In this document: positions 1 through 5,541 of the stretch, piece after piece
Numbering within the stretch: position 1 is the first letter of the stretch
How the letters are laid out: every line of letters starts with the position of its first letter
Origin: Firmicutes bacterium CAG:170
GTDB taxonomy: Bacteria > Bacillota > Clostridia > Oscillospirales > Oscillospiraceae
Direction: 5' to 3'
Length of the DNA stretch: 6,045 nt
Assembly (NCBI GenBank): GCA_000436735.1
Contig: FR887095.1
Coordinates: forward strand, 1 to 6,045
Position numbers and translations under genes: made by a program
The notes under the pieces: generated by a model
The model's input: only the letters and a program-made list of their open reading frames with translations
What the model was told of the DNA's origin: nothing
The model's database searches: none

Positions 1-1413
1 AACGGCTGCATAGCCGAACGCATAGTCAGCCGTCGTGTCCGAATCCGCAATCGCTGTAATACCAGCAAAGGTCAGTGTGTCGCCGCTGAGATTCACGGAG
101 ACACCGCTTGCGCAATGTGCGCCGCCAGTTGGATTGCCGTCAAAAGCAGTAAAGTTCGTAAGCAGCGGGAACCATGCTGCCGGGCAGACTTCGACCGCGT
201 TCAAGCTGCCGAGTTTAGCAGACACTCTACTGGAACCTTTTGTGTAAACAACACTGGTGTTACGCAGAGTGCCAGAGTAGGCTTTGGAGAAGCCGCTGGA
301 CGGCGCGTTGTAAGTGAAATTGTCATTATAGTAGTTGGAGCCAGCCAACTCGTACCACGTTGTGCCATCCTCGGAAACCTGCACAGCGCCAGCCTCCGGG
401 TTGCCGTTGAACGCATTGCCGTAGATTACGAAGTCAATGCCGTAGGGGTTCTTTTCATCATTTTTGATGCCGTTTTCAAACTTGAACTCAATGAAGCCGC
501 CGAACGAACCCAGTGAAACACCAGTGGTTTCAGGCGCGGTCTTTCCCGCAAACTTCGTGCCGAGATAGCCCCAGCCGGAGTTATTGGCAAACTGACCAAT
601 GGGCAGATAGCTCACAACCGAGGTGGGCGCGCTGCCCGCCGGAGTGTGGGATTTGGTACCGCAGGAAATGGTATAGGTTACACCCTTTGCGACCACAACA
701 ATGGAAAGAGTATTTTCTTCAGAAGTTGTGATCGTGTAGCCGTAGTTCGTGCCGTTCTGCAAGGACGCGCTCTGCGCAGTACCGTTCACAGTAACAGATG
801 TCGGTGTATCGACCCAAAGCGTAAATTCGCCGGGGATCTTGTTGGAACCGTAGCGGCCAGCGACAGTGCCAGTATTGCCGTTCCATGCGATGAACACGGG
901 GTCGCCGGTGGAGATGCTGACGGGTTTCGATGTGTAGAAATGGAACGCATAGGTGTCAAATGTGCCGAACGAACCTCTGACATCATTGTGAACGTAGGCA
1001 GTCACAAGTGCTGCACCATCGGTCATCGTTGCAGTGTAGGTGTTGGATGCACCGGAGTAAATGTAGTTGATGCCCTGAGGCGGGTTCGGTACGTTGGAAC
1101 CAAACTTGGAGATGACGAAATTGCTCGACACATCGGCAGCCGGGGTAAATACCACAGTCAGTTCCGTGCCGTTTGCGGTTTCTGCCGGAACAGCCAGATA
1201 ATAGTCATAGATCGTTCCGCGTGTGCCTGTGCTCGTTGCATACTCGACGGTTTCATAATTTACGCCGGTTGCAGTAATGGTGGAAATGTTGCTGCCGTGT
1301 CCGCTCAGGGACTCGGACGTTGCAGCCGATGCGCTGATCGTAAACAGCGATACGGCCATTGCCAGCACAAGAATCAGTGCCAGCGTGCGGGAATTGAAAA
1401 TCTTCCGTTTCAT
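1..1413 (-). CDS. Secreted cell-surface protein, N-terminal 471 residues (3' end outside window)
   Basis: An uninterrupted minus-strand reading frame runs from ATG at 1413-1411 off the left edge, so the protein is partial at its C-terminus. The start has a good ribosome binding site (AAAGGAAG at 1427-1420). Residues 1-30 form a typical signal peptide: basic MKRK, hydrophobic LALILVLAMAVSLF, then SASA before a likely cleavage at A30/A31. The mature part is rich in Thr, Ser, Gly, Asn and aromatic residues, as in exported beta-sandwich proteins. Residues 300-362 carry a motif set known from surface proteins of Clostridia and Bacteroidetes: GGFIEFKF, DFVIYGNAF (327-335), EAGAVQVSEDG and WYELAGSNYY. 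DYAFGY at 463-468 is a later motif of the same family. Role is unknown; extracellular binding or adhesion is inferred. No anchor signal is visible because the C-terminus is missing. Confidence 0.88.
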   Translation of the reverse strand, partial: MKRKIFNSRTLALILVLAMAVSLFTISASAATSESLSGHGSNISTITATGVNYETVEYATSTGTRGTIYDYYLAVPAETANGTELTVVFTPAADVSSNFVISKFGSNVPNPPQGINYIYSGASNTYTATMTDGAALVTAYVHNDVRGSFGTFDTYAFHFYTSKPVSISTGDPVFIAWNGNTGTVAGRYGSNKIPGEFTLWVDTPTSVTVNGTAQSASLQNGTNYGYTITTSEENTLSIVVVAKGVTYTISCGTKSHTPAGSAPTSVVSYLPIGQFANNSGWGYLGTKFAGKTAPETTGVSLGSFGGFIEFKFENGIKNDEKNPYGIDFVIYGNAFNGNPEAGAVQVSEDGTTWYELAGSNYYNDNFTYNAPSSGFSKAYSGTLRNTSVVYTKGSSRVSAKLGSLNAVEVCPAAWFPLLTNFTAFDGNPTGGAHCASGVSVNLSGDTLTFAGITAIADSDTTADYAFGYAAV

Positions 1414-1434
1414 GCTTGACTTCCTTTCTGTCTG

Positions 1435-1490
1435 CATAAAAATCGTTCCTCGCACTTGATCCGATGCAGCCGAGGAACAGCTCTGCATCG
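1435..1490 (-). promoter_or_regulatory. Candidate attenuator in the leader of the surface protein gene
   Basis: Two perfect 8-bp stems overlap and cannot form together. The upstream stem pairs CGATGCAG with CTGCATCG (1462-1469 with 1483-1490). The downstream stem pairs GTTCCTCG with CGAGGAAC (1445-1452 with 1471-1478), and its 5' arm lies in the loop of the first. On the minus strand the downstream stem is followed by GATTTTTATG, which resembles a weak intrinsic terminator, and the gene's ribosome binding site comes next. This is the layout of an antiterminator/terminator switch. The U-run is short, so the regulatory role is inferred. Confidence 0.4.
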
Positions 1491-1559
1491 AGATGGGATG
1501 CTTTATGTCACAGCAAAAGCTGCTGCAAACAACAAATTCATGCTTCACACCACAGATAC

Positions 1560-1720
1560 GATGCCGGTTCCTGCGCTCCCGCCCGCCGCGACGTAGACCG
1601 CGTTTTCTGCCCGTTGGTGCGCTCGTTTCGTCGCGTCGCTTCGCCGGGGCAATATTCTCTCTCGCTGTGGCTATTCAGTTGTCGGCGCGTATCGCCTTAT
1701 TGAGACGGGCGAAGGCCCGG
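1560..1720. other. GC-rich, potentially folded non-coding segment
   Basis: No convincing gene is seen here; reading frames that cross it have Arg/Ser/Cys-rich, low-complexity translations. The segment can fold. CGCGACG at 1587-1593 pairs perfectly with CGTCGCG at 1629-1635, with two more pairs beyond one mismatch. A short GGCG/CGCC hairpin lies near 1683-1696, and a strong hairpin sits at 1706-1719. It may be a structured RNA or the end of a mobile unit. The strand is uncertain, although the 1706-1719 hairpin suggests plus. Confidence 0.3.
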
Positions 1721-1732
1721 TATATTTGTTTT
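1706..1732 (+). terminator. Terminator-like hairpin, plus strand
   Basis: CGGGC pairs with GCCCG around a GAAG loop (1706-1719), followed on the plus strand by TATATTTGTTTT. On the minus strand the hairpin is followed by TCTCAATAAGG, which would not terminate. The stem is only 5 bp and no plus-strand gene precedes it, so what it would terminate is unclear. Confidence 0.35.
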
Positions 1733-1737
1733 GAGAT

Positions 1738-1862
1738 CCCCCGGTTCCGCGTTCCCAATTCGGAACCGGGGATTTCTGCGCGTCAGGGGGTGACGCGCTG
1801 GCAGTCGGCTCTAGGGGGTAGAGCCTGGTCTATCGCAAATCCGTTCCCAATTCGGATTGTGC
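1738..1862. repeat. Array of four hairpins with paired loop sequences
   Basis: Four perfect stem-loops follow one another. A pairs 1739-1749 with 1761-1771 (11 bp). B pairs 1778-1785 with 1791-1798 (8 bp). C pairs 1807-1813 with 1819-1825 (7 bp). D pairs 1838-1843 with 1853-1858 (6 bp, plus three more after a bulge). On the plus strand the loops of B and C are both GGGGG, and those of A and D both contain TTCCCAATT. A and D share the direct repeat CGTTCCCAATTCGGA (1750-1764 and 1842-1856). The array begins 7 bases past the stop codon of the minus-strand gene ending at 1870. It could be an RNA 3' structure, a recombination end or an origin; the sequence does not decide. Confidence 0.6.
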
Positions 1863-1869
1863 AAATAAA

Positions 1870-2532
1870 TTATTGTGCGCTTTCCTCCGCAGCCGATTCC
1901 TGCCGTTCGGCTTGCCGTGCTGCGCGCTTGGCTTCCTTTTCTGCCGCCTGCTCCTGCCGGAACTTTGTGAGCTGCCGCTGGTACTCGGCTTTGAACTCCT
2001 GCGTTTTCCGCACGTTCTTATTCTGCGGGCATTTGAACCCTTGCAATTCAAGCGCGTACATCGTTCTTCCAGTGATTTTCTCATCCAGAAGAAGATCCGC
2101 GCGGAATCGGCGGCCTTTGCCTTGAATCTGCGGCTTCTCTTTGGCTTTATTTTGCTTTTTGGCTTCAGCCTTGGCTGCTTTGTCCAGCTCCCGCTGTGTA
2201 TTGAACTCCGCCTGAAACAGCGCCGTTTTTTCCAGCGCGGGCGTACTGCGCTTTGCCGCAAGCTCTCTGCTAACGCCGATCGCTTCAAGCGCATTTACCC
2301 ATCCGCGGAACCGCAGTTCAATGAAGTCGCCGCCAATTATTTCTGTCCTGCCGGGGATATGCCGCAGCTCCGCCTGCTGCCGCCGCAAATATGCAGCCAA
2401 TTCCTGCAATGACGCATTTTGATATTTCAGAACAAACTCGATGTTCCTGTGAGACAGCGCCGTATAGGTGCGTTGGGTCAAAACTTTTTTAAGCGCCGCC
2501 ATATTTTCCTCATACGTTCTGTTCGGATTCAT
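1870..2532 (-). CDS. Basic protein with homing-endonuclease-associated-type repeat, 220 aa
   Basis: Start chosen at ATG 2532-2530: GGGAGG at 2545-2540 gives normal spacing and the ATG overlaps the upstream stop as TGATG. A GTG at 2535 is in frame but too close to that site. Residues 30-86 align with the neighbouring gene's product: N-I/V-x-F-x-L, QN, L-x-x-L-x-AYL, P-x-x-x-E-x-IG-x-D, RF-x-x-W-x-x-A. The part HIPGRTEIIGGDFIELRFRGWVNALEAIG resembles the small repeat that accompanies HNH homing endonucleases, but no HNH motif is visible. Residues 115-145 are Lys/Ala-rich. Residues 178-220 are charged, probably a helix or coiled coil. Nucleic acid binding is inferred from the repeat and the charge. 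Function is unknown. Confidence 0.75.
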   Translation of the reverse strand: MNPNRTYEENMAALKKVLTQRTYTALSHRNIEFVLKYQNASLQELAAYLRRQQAELRHIPGRTEIIGGDFIELRFRGWVNALEAIGVSRELAAKRSTPALEKTALFQAEFNTQRELDKAAKAEAKKQNKAKEKPQIQGKGRRFRADLLLDEKITGRTMYALELQGFKCPQNKNVRKTQEFKAEYQRQLTKFRQEQAAEKEAKRAARQAERQESAAEESAQ

Positions 2533-2909
2533 CACTGCACCTCCCGTTCAGAAGATGCCGCGTCCTTCGCTGCAAGCCGCCTCAATTCGATCTCACATAA
2601 ATCCTGAACGATCTTGCGGTCACGAAAATGTGGTGGATTTTTGATGTTTGTGATTTTTCCGGCATAAAAAGATCGGATCGCGGCTTGCCATGAGCCGAAA
2701 CGATATATGATGTAGTCCGCACCGATCACCTCGACCGGCGCAGGAGGATGCCCGATGTCCTCCATGCAGCTCTGCAAGTATGCCGAGAGCTGCTCCAAAG
2801 TGTCATTTTGATGCTCAAGGATGAACTGCACGTTTTTGTAGGCGATCACACGCTCAATGCGGCCATAGTTGATCTGGTCCAGAGATGCTTGCCGTTGCTG
2901 CTCATTCAT
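2532..2909 (-). CDS. Small paralogue with homing-endonuclease-associated-type repeat, 125 aa
   Basis: Start chosen at ATG 2909-2907 because TAGGAGGA (2926-2919) lies 9 bases upstream. A longer frame from 2948 would run through a terminator hairpin and has no ribosome binding site. Residues 25-82 are the part shared with the downstream protein: NVQFILEHQN, LSAYL, then GHPPAPVEVIGADYIIYRFGSWQAAI, whose ending has the typical FGSW of the homing-endonuclease-associated repeat. There is no catalytic HNH motif, signal peptide or membrane segment. The stop overlaps the next start by one base, so the two are almost certainly one translationally coupled operon. Expression is probably controlled by the leader terminators just upstream. 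Possibly a DNA- or RNA-binding accessory protein; function unknown. Confidence 0.72.
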   Translation of the reverse strand: MNEQQRQASLDQINYGRIERVIAYKNVQFILEHQNDTLEQLSAYLQSCMEDIGHPPAPVEVIGADYIIYRFGSWQAAIRSFYAGKITNIKNPPHFRDRKIVQDLCEIELRRLAAKDAASSEREVQ

Positions 2910-2936
2910 CGCAGATAATCCTCCTATCGATTTTTT

Positions 2937-2972
2937 CGCAAAAAACAAATCATCCCGCTGACGCGAGATGAT
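2937..2972 (-). terminator. Intrinsic terminator 2, in the leader of the repeat-protein operon
   Basis: On the minus strand ATCATCTCGC pairs with GCGGGATGAT (2949-2958 with 2963-2972, loop GTCA). There is one U-G wobble, and TTGTTTTTT follows. It ends only about 12 bases before the AGGAGG of the downstream gene, which fits an attenuator better than a plain gene end. Its upstream arm can instead pair with GATGATCC at 3059-3052. Confidence 0.6.
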
Positions 2973-3060
2973 CCGATTGCTTCAAAAACAAAAAACACCG
3001 ATTTACTTCAACTTTAGAAGCAAATCGGAGCCCTGTTCCGAATTACCGATAGGATCATCG
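2967..3060 (-). promoter_or_regulatory. Antiterminator-like alternative pairings spanning both terminators
   Basis: Two competing pairings are visible. GATGATCC at 3059-3052 is perfectly complementary to GGATCATC at 2974-2967, part of which is the upstream arm of terminator 2. The upstream arm of terminator 1 (CCGATTTGCTTC, 3028-3017) can also pair with GAAGCAATCGG at 2983-2973, with one bulge, instead of its own downstream arm. The two alternative partners are adjacent, so both antiterminator helices could form together and disrupt both terminators. No known ligand-binding class or leader peptide was recognised. Confidence 0.45.
2984..3028 (-). terminator. Intrinsic terminator 1, 3' end of the structured RNA
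   Basis: On the minus strand CCGATTTGCTTC pairs with GAAGTAAATCGG (arms 3028-3017 and 3009-2998, 7-nt loop). The 12 pairs are continuous, one of them G-U, and TGTTTTTTGTTTTTG follows. On the plus strand the wobble would be an A-C mismatch and no T-run follows, so it acts on minus-strand transcription. It is the likely 3' end of the RNA that starts near 3538. Confidence 0.72.
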
Positions 3061-3480
3061 TGCTATCTACCCTTTGTTTGCCAACTTCTGCACGTAACGA
3101 GATCATAAAACAGGCAGCATCTCATGCAGGCGAAGAAAAGCGATTCTCCTGACTTGGACTATGGACGCAGGTCGCGTCCGCACTCTGTTTCCTACCTTCT
3201 CACGGGATGTCCTCCCGCAATGGCGACCTTTCGGCCACATGGCTTGTTGGTGTAACGCTGTCTTTCGTTTCCTCCAAGCTACTTTAGAAACTTGCTCATC
3301 CTCACAGTTCCGGGCGAGTAGATTCATTGCTCTTTCATTGCAGACTATAAAGCGAGAGATAACCTGCAATTACAATTCTTCGTTGGTAAACATATTAAAT
3401 TGTCAAGCTTCTTCCATTCTCCGTATGTGCCGGCATAGATGTGACATACTATCTGCACATACAAAACATGGCGGTTTCGG

Positions 3481-3510
3481 CTTCATAAAGTTCTGCAAAT
3501 TTACGAAGTC
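3481..3510. repeat. Palindromic site 1, left of the integrase
   Basis: Imperfect palindrome with 12-bp arms (3481-3492 and 3497-3508) around CTGC. The last 14 bases, AAATTTACGAAGTC at 3497-3510, recur exactly in the same orientation at 4917-4930. Read on the minus strand, the site matches the plus strand of site 2 over about 25 bases with two differences. Candidate attachment or recombinase-binding site; also the predicted 5' hairpin of the RNA. Confidence 0.55.
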
Positions 3511-3544
3511 CTAAAAACGCAATAAATATCTTGTTTCTGACACC

Positions 3545-3572
3545 ATTATACAATAGCACAGCAAAAAGTCAA
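3545..3572 (-). promoter_or_regulatory. Sigma-A-type promoter for the structured RNA
   Basis: On the minus strand TTGACT (3572-3567) and TATAAT (3550-3545) are separated by 16 bases, close to consensus. Transcription would start near 3538 and run left into palindromic site 1 and the structured RNA, away from the integrase gene. Confidence 0.65.
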
Positions 3573-3709
3573 TGCGGTTCGGTGTCAAAATATTGATTAT
3601 TTGCGTCGTTTTCGTAAAGATCAATCGGTATCAGGTGATGCAGAATACTATTGTGCGAACATCGTATCTGTATTCGCAGTCAGAACAGCCGTCAAAAGGA
3701 GGGTGCCGT

Positions 3710-4825
3710 TTGCCAAAAACAGGTGAGAACATTTATAAGCGAAAAGACGGACGTTGGGAAGCGCGCTTTATCAGTGGCAGGAAATCGGATGGATGCGCAA
3801 AATACACTTCTGTCTATGCGCGCACCTATGCCGCAGCAAAGGCCAAGCTGGAGGAGCGGAAACGGATGGTCGTGTCACGACCTGCCGGAAGCTGCCGCTT
3901 GACGGTAAAAGAGCTTTTTGTATGGTATCTGTCACAGGCAGAGATCAAGCCATCTACACGCGCCAGATATGTTTTTCTGATCGAGCATCATATCCTTCCG
4001 GAGCTTGGTTCGATCTTCGTCGTTTCTTTGACGGCGAAACAGCTTTCTGACTTCCTGAACCAAAAGCGTAAAAGTGGTCGGCTGCATGGCGGTGAGTTAT
4101 CTGCCAAAAGCGTCCGTGACATCGGCGTTCTAATAAAAGCTGCGCTCCGGTTTGCCAGCGCAGAATACCATTTTTATTGTGATGCGCTAAACGCAAAGCT
4201 GCCGAAAGCAAAACAGCGGGAAATCGAGCCGTTTTCAGCATGGGAGCTTGAACAGCTCAAAAAAGGTCTATCGCCGTCACCCAATCACAAGGACGCTGGA
4301 ATCCTGCTTTCCGCAAACGGAGGATTGCGTCTTGGTGAGGTTTGCGCCCTGCGGGTTTCAGATATTGACTTTCAAAACGGCACCGTCAGCATTGAGCGCG
4401 CCGTTCAGCGTGTCCGTCAGAATGGGAAAACGAAGCTCATCATCCAGACACCAAAGAGCGAAAAATCTGTGCGCGTTATTCCACTTCCAAACGATATGAT
4501 GGCGTATTTGAAAAAAGCTGTTTCTGGTCTGTCACAAAATGCGTATATCCTGACAGGCCGAACGGATAAGCCAATGGAGCCACGCACCTATCAATACTAC
4601 TTTGAATCTGTCCTGCGTCAGTGTGGCATCCGAAAACGCAGCTATCACACTCTCCGTCACACTTACGCGACGCGCTGTATCGAAAATAGGATTGACGTTA
4701 AAAGCGTCAGCGAAATGCTGGGTCACGCAGATGTTACGACAACGCTGCGGTTGTACGTCCATCCGTCACTAGATAGCAAACGGCAAGCCATTCAGAAAAT
4801 CAGTTTCCTCGGCGGTGTTGCTTAA
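3710..4825 (+). CDS. Tyrosine recombinase / integrase, 371 aa
   Basis: Start chosen at TTG 3710 because AAAAGGAGGG (3694-3703) lies just upstream and the product then begins MPKTGENIYKRKDGRWEARF, the usual start of this family. The frame stays open back to 3572, but earlier starts (ATG 3638) lack a strong site. Residues about 6-50 are the arm-type DNA-binding domain, 64-154 the SAM-like core-binding domain, 170-371 the catalytic domain. The full active-site set is visible: R207 (GGLRLGE), K249 (TPKSEK), H313 and R316 (HTLRH), H339 (MLGHADV) and nucleophile Y349 (LYVHPS). It should perform site-specific integration and excision through a phosphotyrosine intermediate. No excisionase gene is seen beside it. 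Likely functional; length is normal for Tn916-type and phage integrases. Confidence 0.95.
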   Translation: MPKTGENIYKRKDGRWEARFISGRKSDGCAKYTSVYARTYAAAKAKLEERKRMVVSRPAGSCRLTVKELFVWYLSQAEIKPSTRARYVFLIEHHILPELGSIFVVSLTAKQLSDFLNQKRKSGRLHGGELSAKSVRDIGVLIKAALRFASAEYHFYCDALNAKLPKAKQREIEPFSAWELEQLKKGLSPSPNHKDAGILLSANGGLRLGEVCALRVSDIDFQNGTVSIERAVQRVRQNGKTKLIIQTPKSEKSVRVIPLPNDMMAYLKKAVSGLSQNAYILTGRTDKPMEPRTYQYYFESVLRQCGIRKRSYHTLRHTYATRCIENRIDVKSVSEMLGHADVTTTLRLYVHPSLDSKRQAIQKISFLGGVA

Positions 4826-4903
4826 AAGCCTATTCGCCGTCAAAATTTCCGTCACCCAAAACGCGGAAAGGCCGATGATCTCAAGGCGCATCTGGCGTTT
4901 CAT

Positions 4904-4930
4904 CGTAAATTTGCAGAAATTTACGAAGTC
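4904..4930. repeat. Palindromic site 2, right of the integrase
   Basis: CGTAAATTT and AAATTTACG form a perfect 9-bp palindrome around GCAG (4904-4925), continued by AAGTC. It shares AAATTTACGAAGTC with site 1. It lies between the convergent ends of the integrase and SLOG genes. It may be an att site. Followed on the plus strand by TTTTC, it might also give weak termination for the integrase transcript. Confidence 0.55.
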
Positions 4931-4942
4931 TTTTCTATGCTC

Positions 4943-4970
4943 ATTATAGCAAAGGACAGCGTGCTGACAC
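4943..4970 (-). promoter_or_regulatory. Possible minus-strand promoter beside palindromic site 2
   Basis: A perfect TATAAT lies at 4948-4943 on the minus strand, with a weak GTGTCA at 4970-4965 and a 16-bp spacer. Transcription would start near 4936 and run directly into palindromic site 2, then antisense to the integrase. It mirrors the promoter beside site 1 and may be the promoter the RNA had before the integrase segment was inserted. Confidence 0.35.
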
Positions 4971-4971
4971 A

Positions 4972-5514
4972 TTAGACTTCCACGCAGGAGTATGTCGTTT
5001 TCAATGTGTCCGGGTGGATCATCAGCATGGGGCGGTGCAATTCTCTCACATAAGAAACAGCCTTATCGGTATCATCCCCGCGCGCCGATGCCGGATCGTA
5101 GACCGCCAGCACCATATCGGTCTGCCGGATGATCGTGCGGTAGGCTTTCAACTGTGCGTCTGGCTGCTTATGCGTGTAAACGGCTGTCATGTGGGTGCAT
5201 TTGACAAGCATATCAAAATAGCGTTCGCGCAGTTCCGGCGTCCACTTTGTCGATTGCTCCTCGTATGGCGTAACACAAAACAGCATCAGTTCCGGATCAT
5301 TGTCACGCAGTACGTTAATGAGTTCGGCGGCGTAAAGCCCCACGCCGTAGTCGCAGGCCACGGAAAAATGCGTCACCCCCTGCTGCCGCAGCACCATGAT
5401 CTGCTGGGCCAACTCCATCTTCATATCGTGACACTCCGCAGCTTCTTCATCAAATCCCCATGCAAACCGCATGGGGTTGTGTCCGAGGATCGCGCAGCTT
5501 TTCGTTCCGCACAT
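4972..5514 (-). CDS. YpsA-like SLOG family protein (DUF1273 type), 180 aa
   Basis: ATG at 5514-5512 is preceded by TGAGGTGA (5528-5521) with 6-base spacing. The protein has the order of elements known for YpsA-like SLOG proteins at their usual length: an N-terminal strand with GHNPMRFAWGFDE (11-23), GVTHFSVACDYGVGLYAAE (46-64), a strand ending in CVTPYEEQSTKW (80-91), the helix RERYFDMLVKC, and TDMVLAVYDPASARGDDTDKAVSYVREL (132-159). These are Rossmann-like folds that sense or bind nucleotide-type ligands; some act in phage defence and stress. The SG.A.G segment of relatives reads VACDYGVG here, and the usual GGT reads GDDT, so ligand binding may be altered. Cytosolic. Specific role unknown. 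Confidence 0.8.
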   Translation of the reverse strand: MCGTKSCAILGHNPMRFAWGFDEEAAECHDMKMELAQQIMVLRQQGVTHFSVACDYGVGLYAAELINVLRDNDPELMLFCVTPYEEQSTKWTPELRERYFDMLVKCTHMTAVYTHKQPDAQLKAYRTIIRQTDMVLAVYDPASARGDDTDKAVSYVRELHRPMLMIHPDTLKTTYSCVEV

Positions 5515-5541
5515 CTTGTATCACCTCACATGTAGTCTAAT

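Larger units (their letters stand above)
2984..3538 (-). ncRNA. Candidate large structured non-coding RNA (about 555 nt)
   Basis: This gene-free stretch has a promoter at one end and an intrinsic terminator at the other. Minus-strand helices: a 5' hairpin at 3481-3508; 8-bp GTATGTGC/GCACATAC (3423-3462); a long-range helix joining 3392-3382 with 3085-3075 (10 of 11 paired) that would close the core; a 12-bp helix at 3337-3370; a GAAA-tetraloop hairpin at 3220-3240; CGGGA/TCCCG at 3203-3217; GGACGC/GCGTCC at 3163-3179. Several stems hold together only on the minus strand, where odd pairs are G-U; on the plus strand they become A-C mismatches. The loop ACCT of the 3163-3179 hairpin could pair with AGGT near 3194. 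I could not assign it to a known class; ROOL, GOLLD, HEARO and raiA should be tested. Confidence 0.6.
3497..4930. mobile_element. Candidate integrase-only mobile segment bounded by 14-bp direct repeats
   Basis: The 14-bp repeats at 3497-3510 and 4917-4930 enclose one gene, a complete tyrosine recombinase. Direct repeats at both edges are what attL and attR of an integrated element look like, and the right repeat lies about 90 bases past the integrase stop, a usual place for an att site. The alternative is that both are recombinase-binding or regulatory sites inside a larger element, with true ends outside the window. Confidence 0.3.

Noticed and set aside
646..1419. Plus-strand 257-codon frame
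   Set aside because: Antisense to the surface protein, which has a signal peptide, a ribosome binding site and family motifs on the minus strand.
1493..2125. Plus-strand 210-codon frame
   Set aside because: It crosses the hairpin array and runs antisense into the repeat-protein gene. The Arg/Ser/Cys-rich translation looks like a by-product of GC-rich sequence.
1873..2412. Plus-strand 179-codon frame, hydrophobic, could look like a membrane protein
   Set aside because: It is the antisense of the Lys/Glu/Ala-rich minus-strand gene; Leu/Phe richness is expected from that, and no start signal is present.
3150..3180. Resemblance of ATAGTCC and GACTA motifs to group I intron core elements
   Set aside because: The two copies do not pair in the right order with other core elements, and no exon or splice context is visible.
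3161..3514. Plus-strand 117-codon frame and the opposing 88-codon frame at 3103-3369
   Set aside because: Both lie over the structured RNA. Neither has a ribosome binding site, and their translations show no recognisable domain.
3572..3709. Longer integrase start upstream of TTG 3710
   Set aside because: No good ribosome binding site, and the added residues precede the normal family N-terminus; the first codon also overlaps the minus-strand promoter.
4769..4972. Minus-strand 67-codon frame starting at the SLOG stop (TAATG)
   Set aside because: It runs through palindromic site 2 and the integrase end, has no ribosome binding site and no recognisable domain.
5014..5535. Plus-strand 173-codon frame
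   Set aside because: Antisense to the SLOG gene, which has promoter, ribosome binding site and domain motifs on the minus strand.
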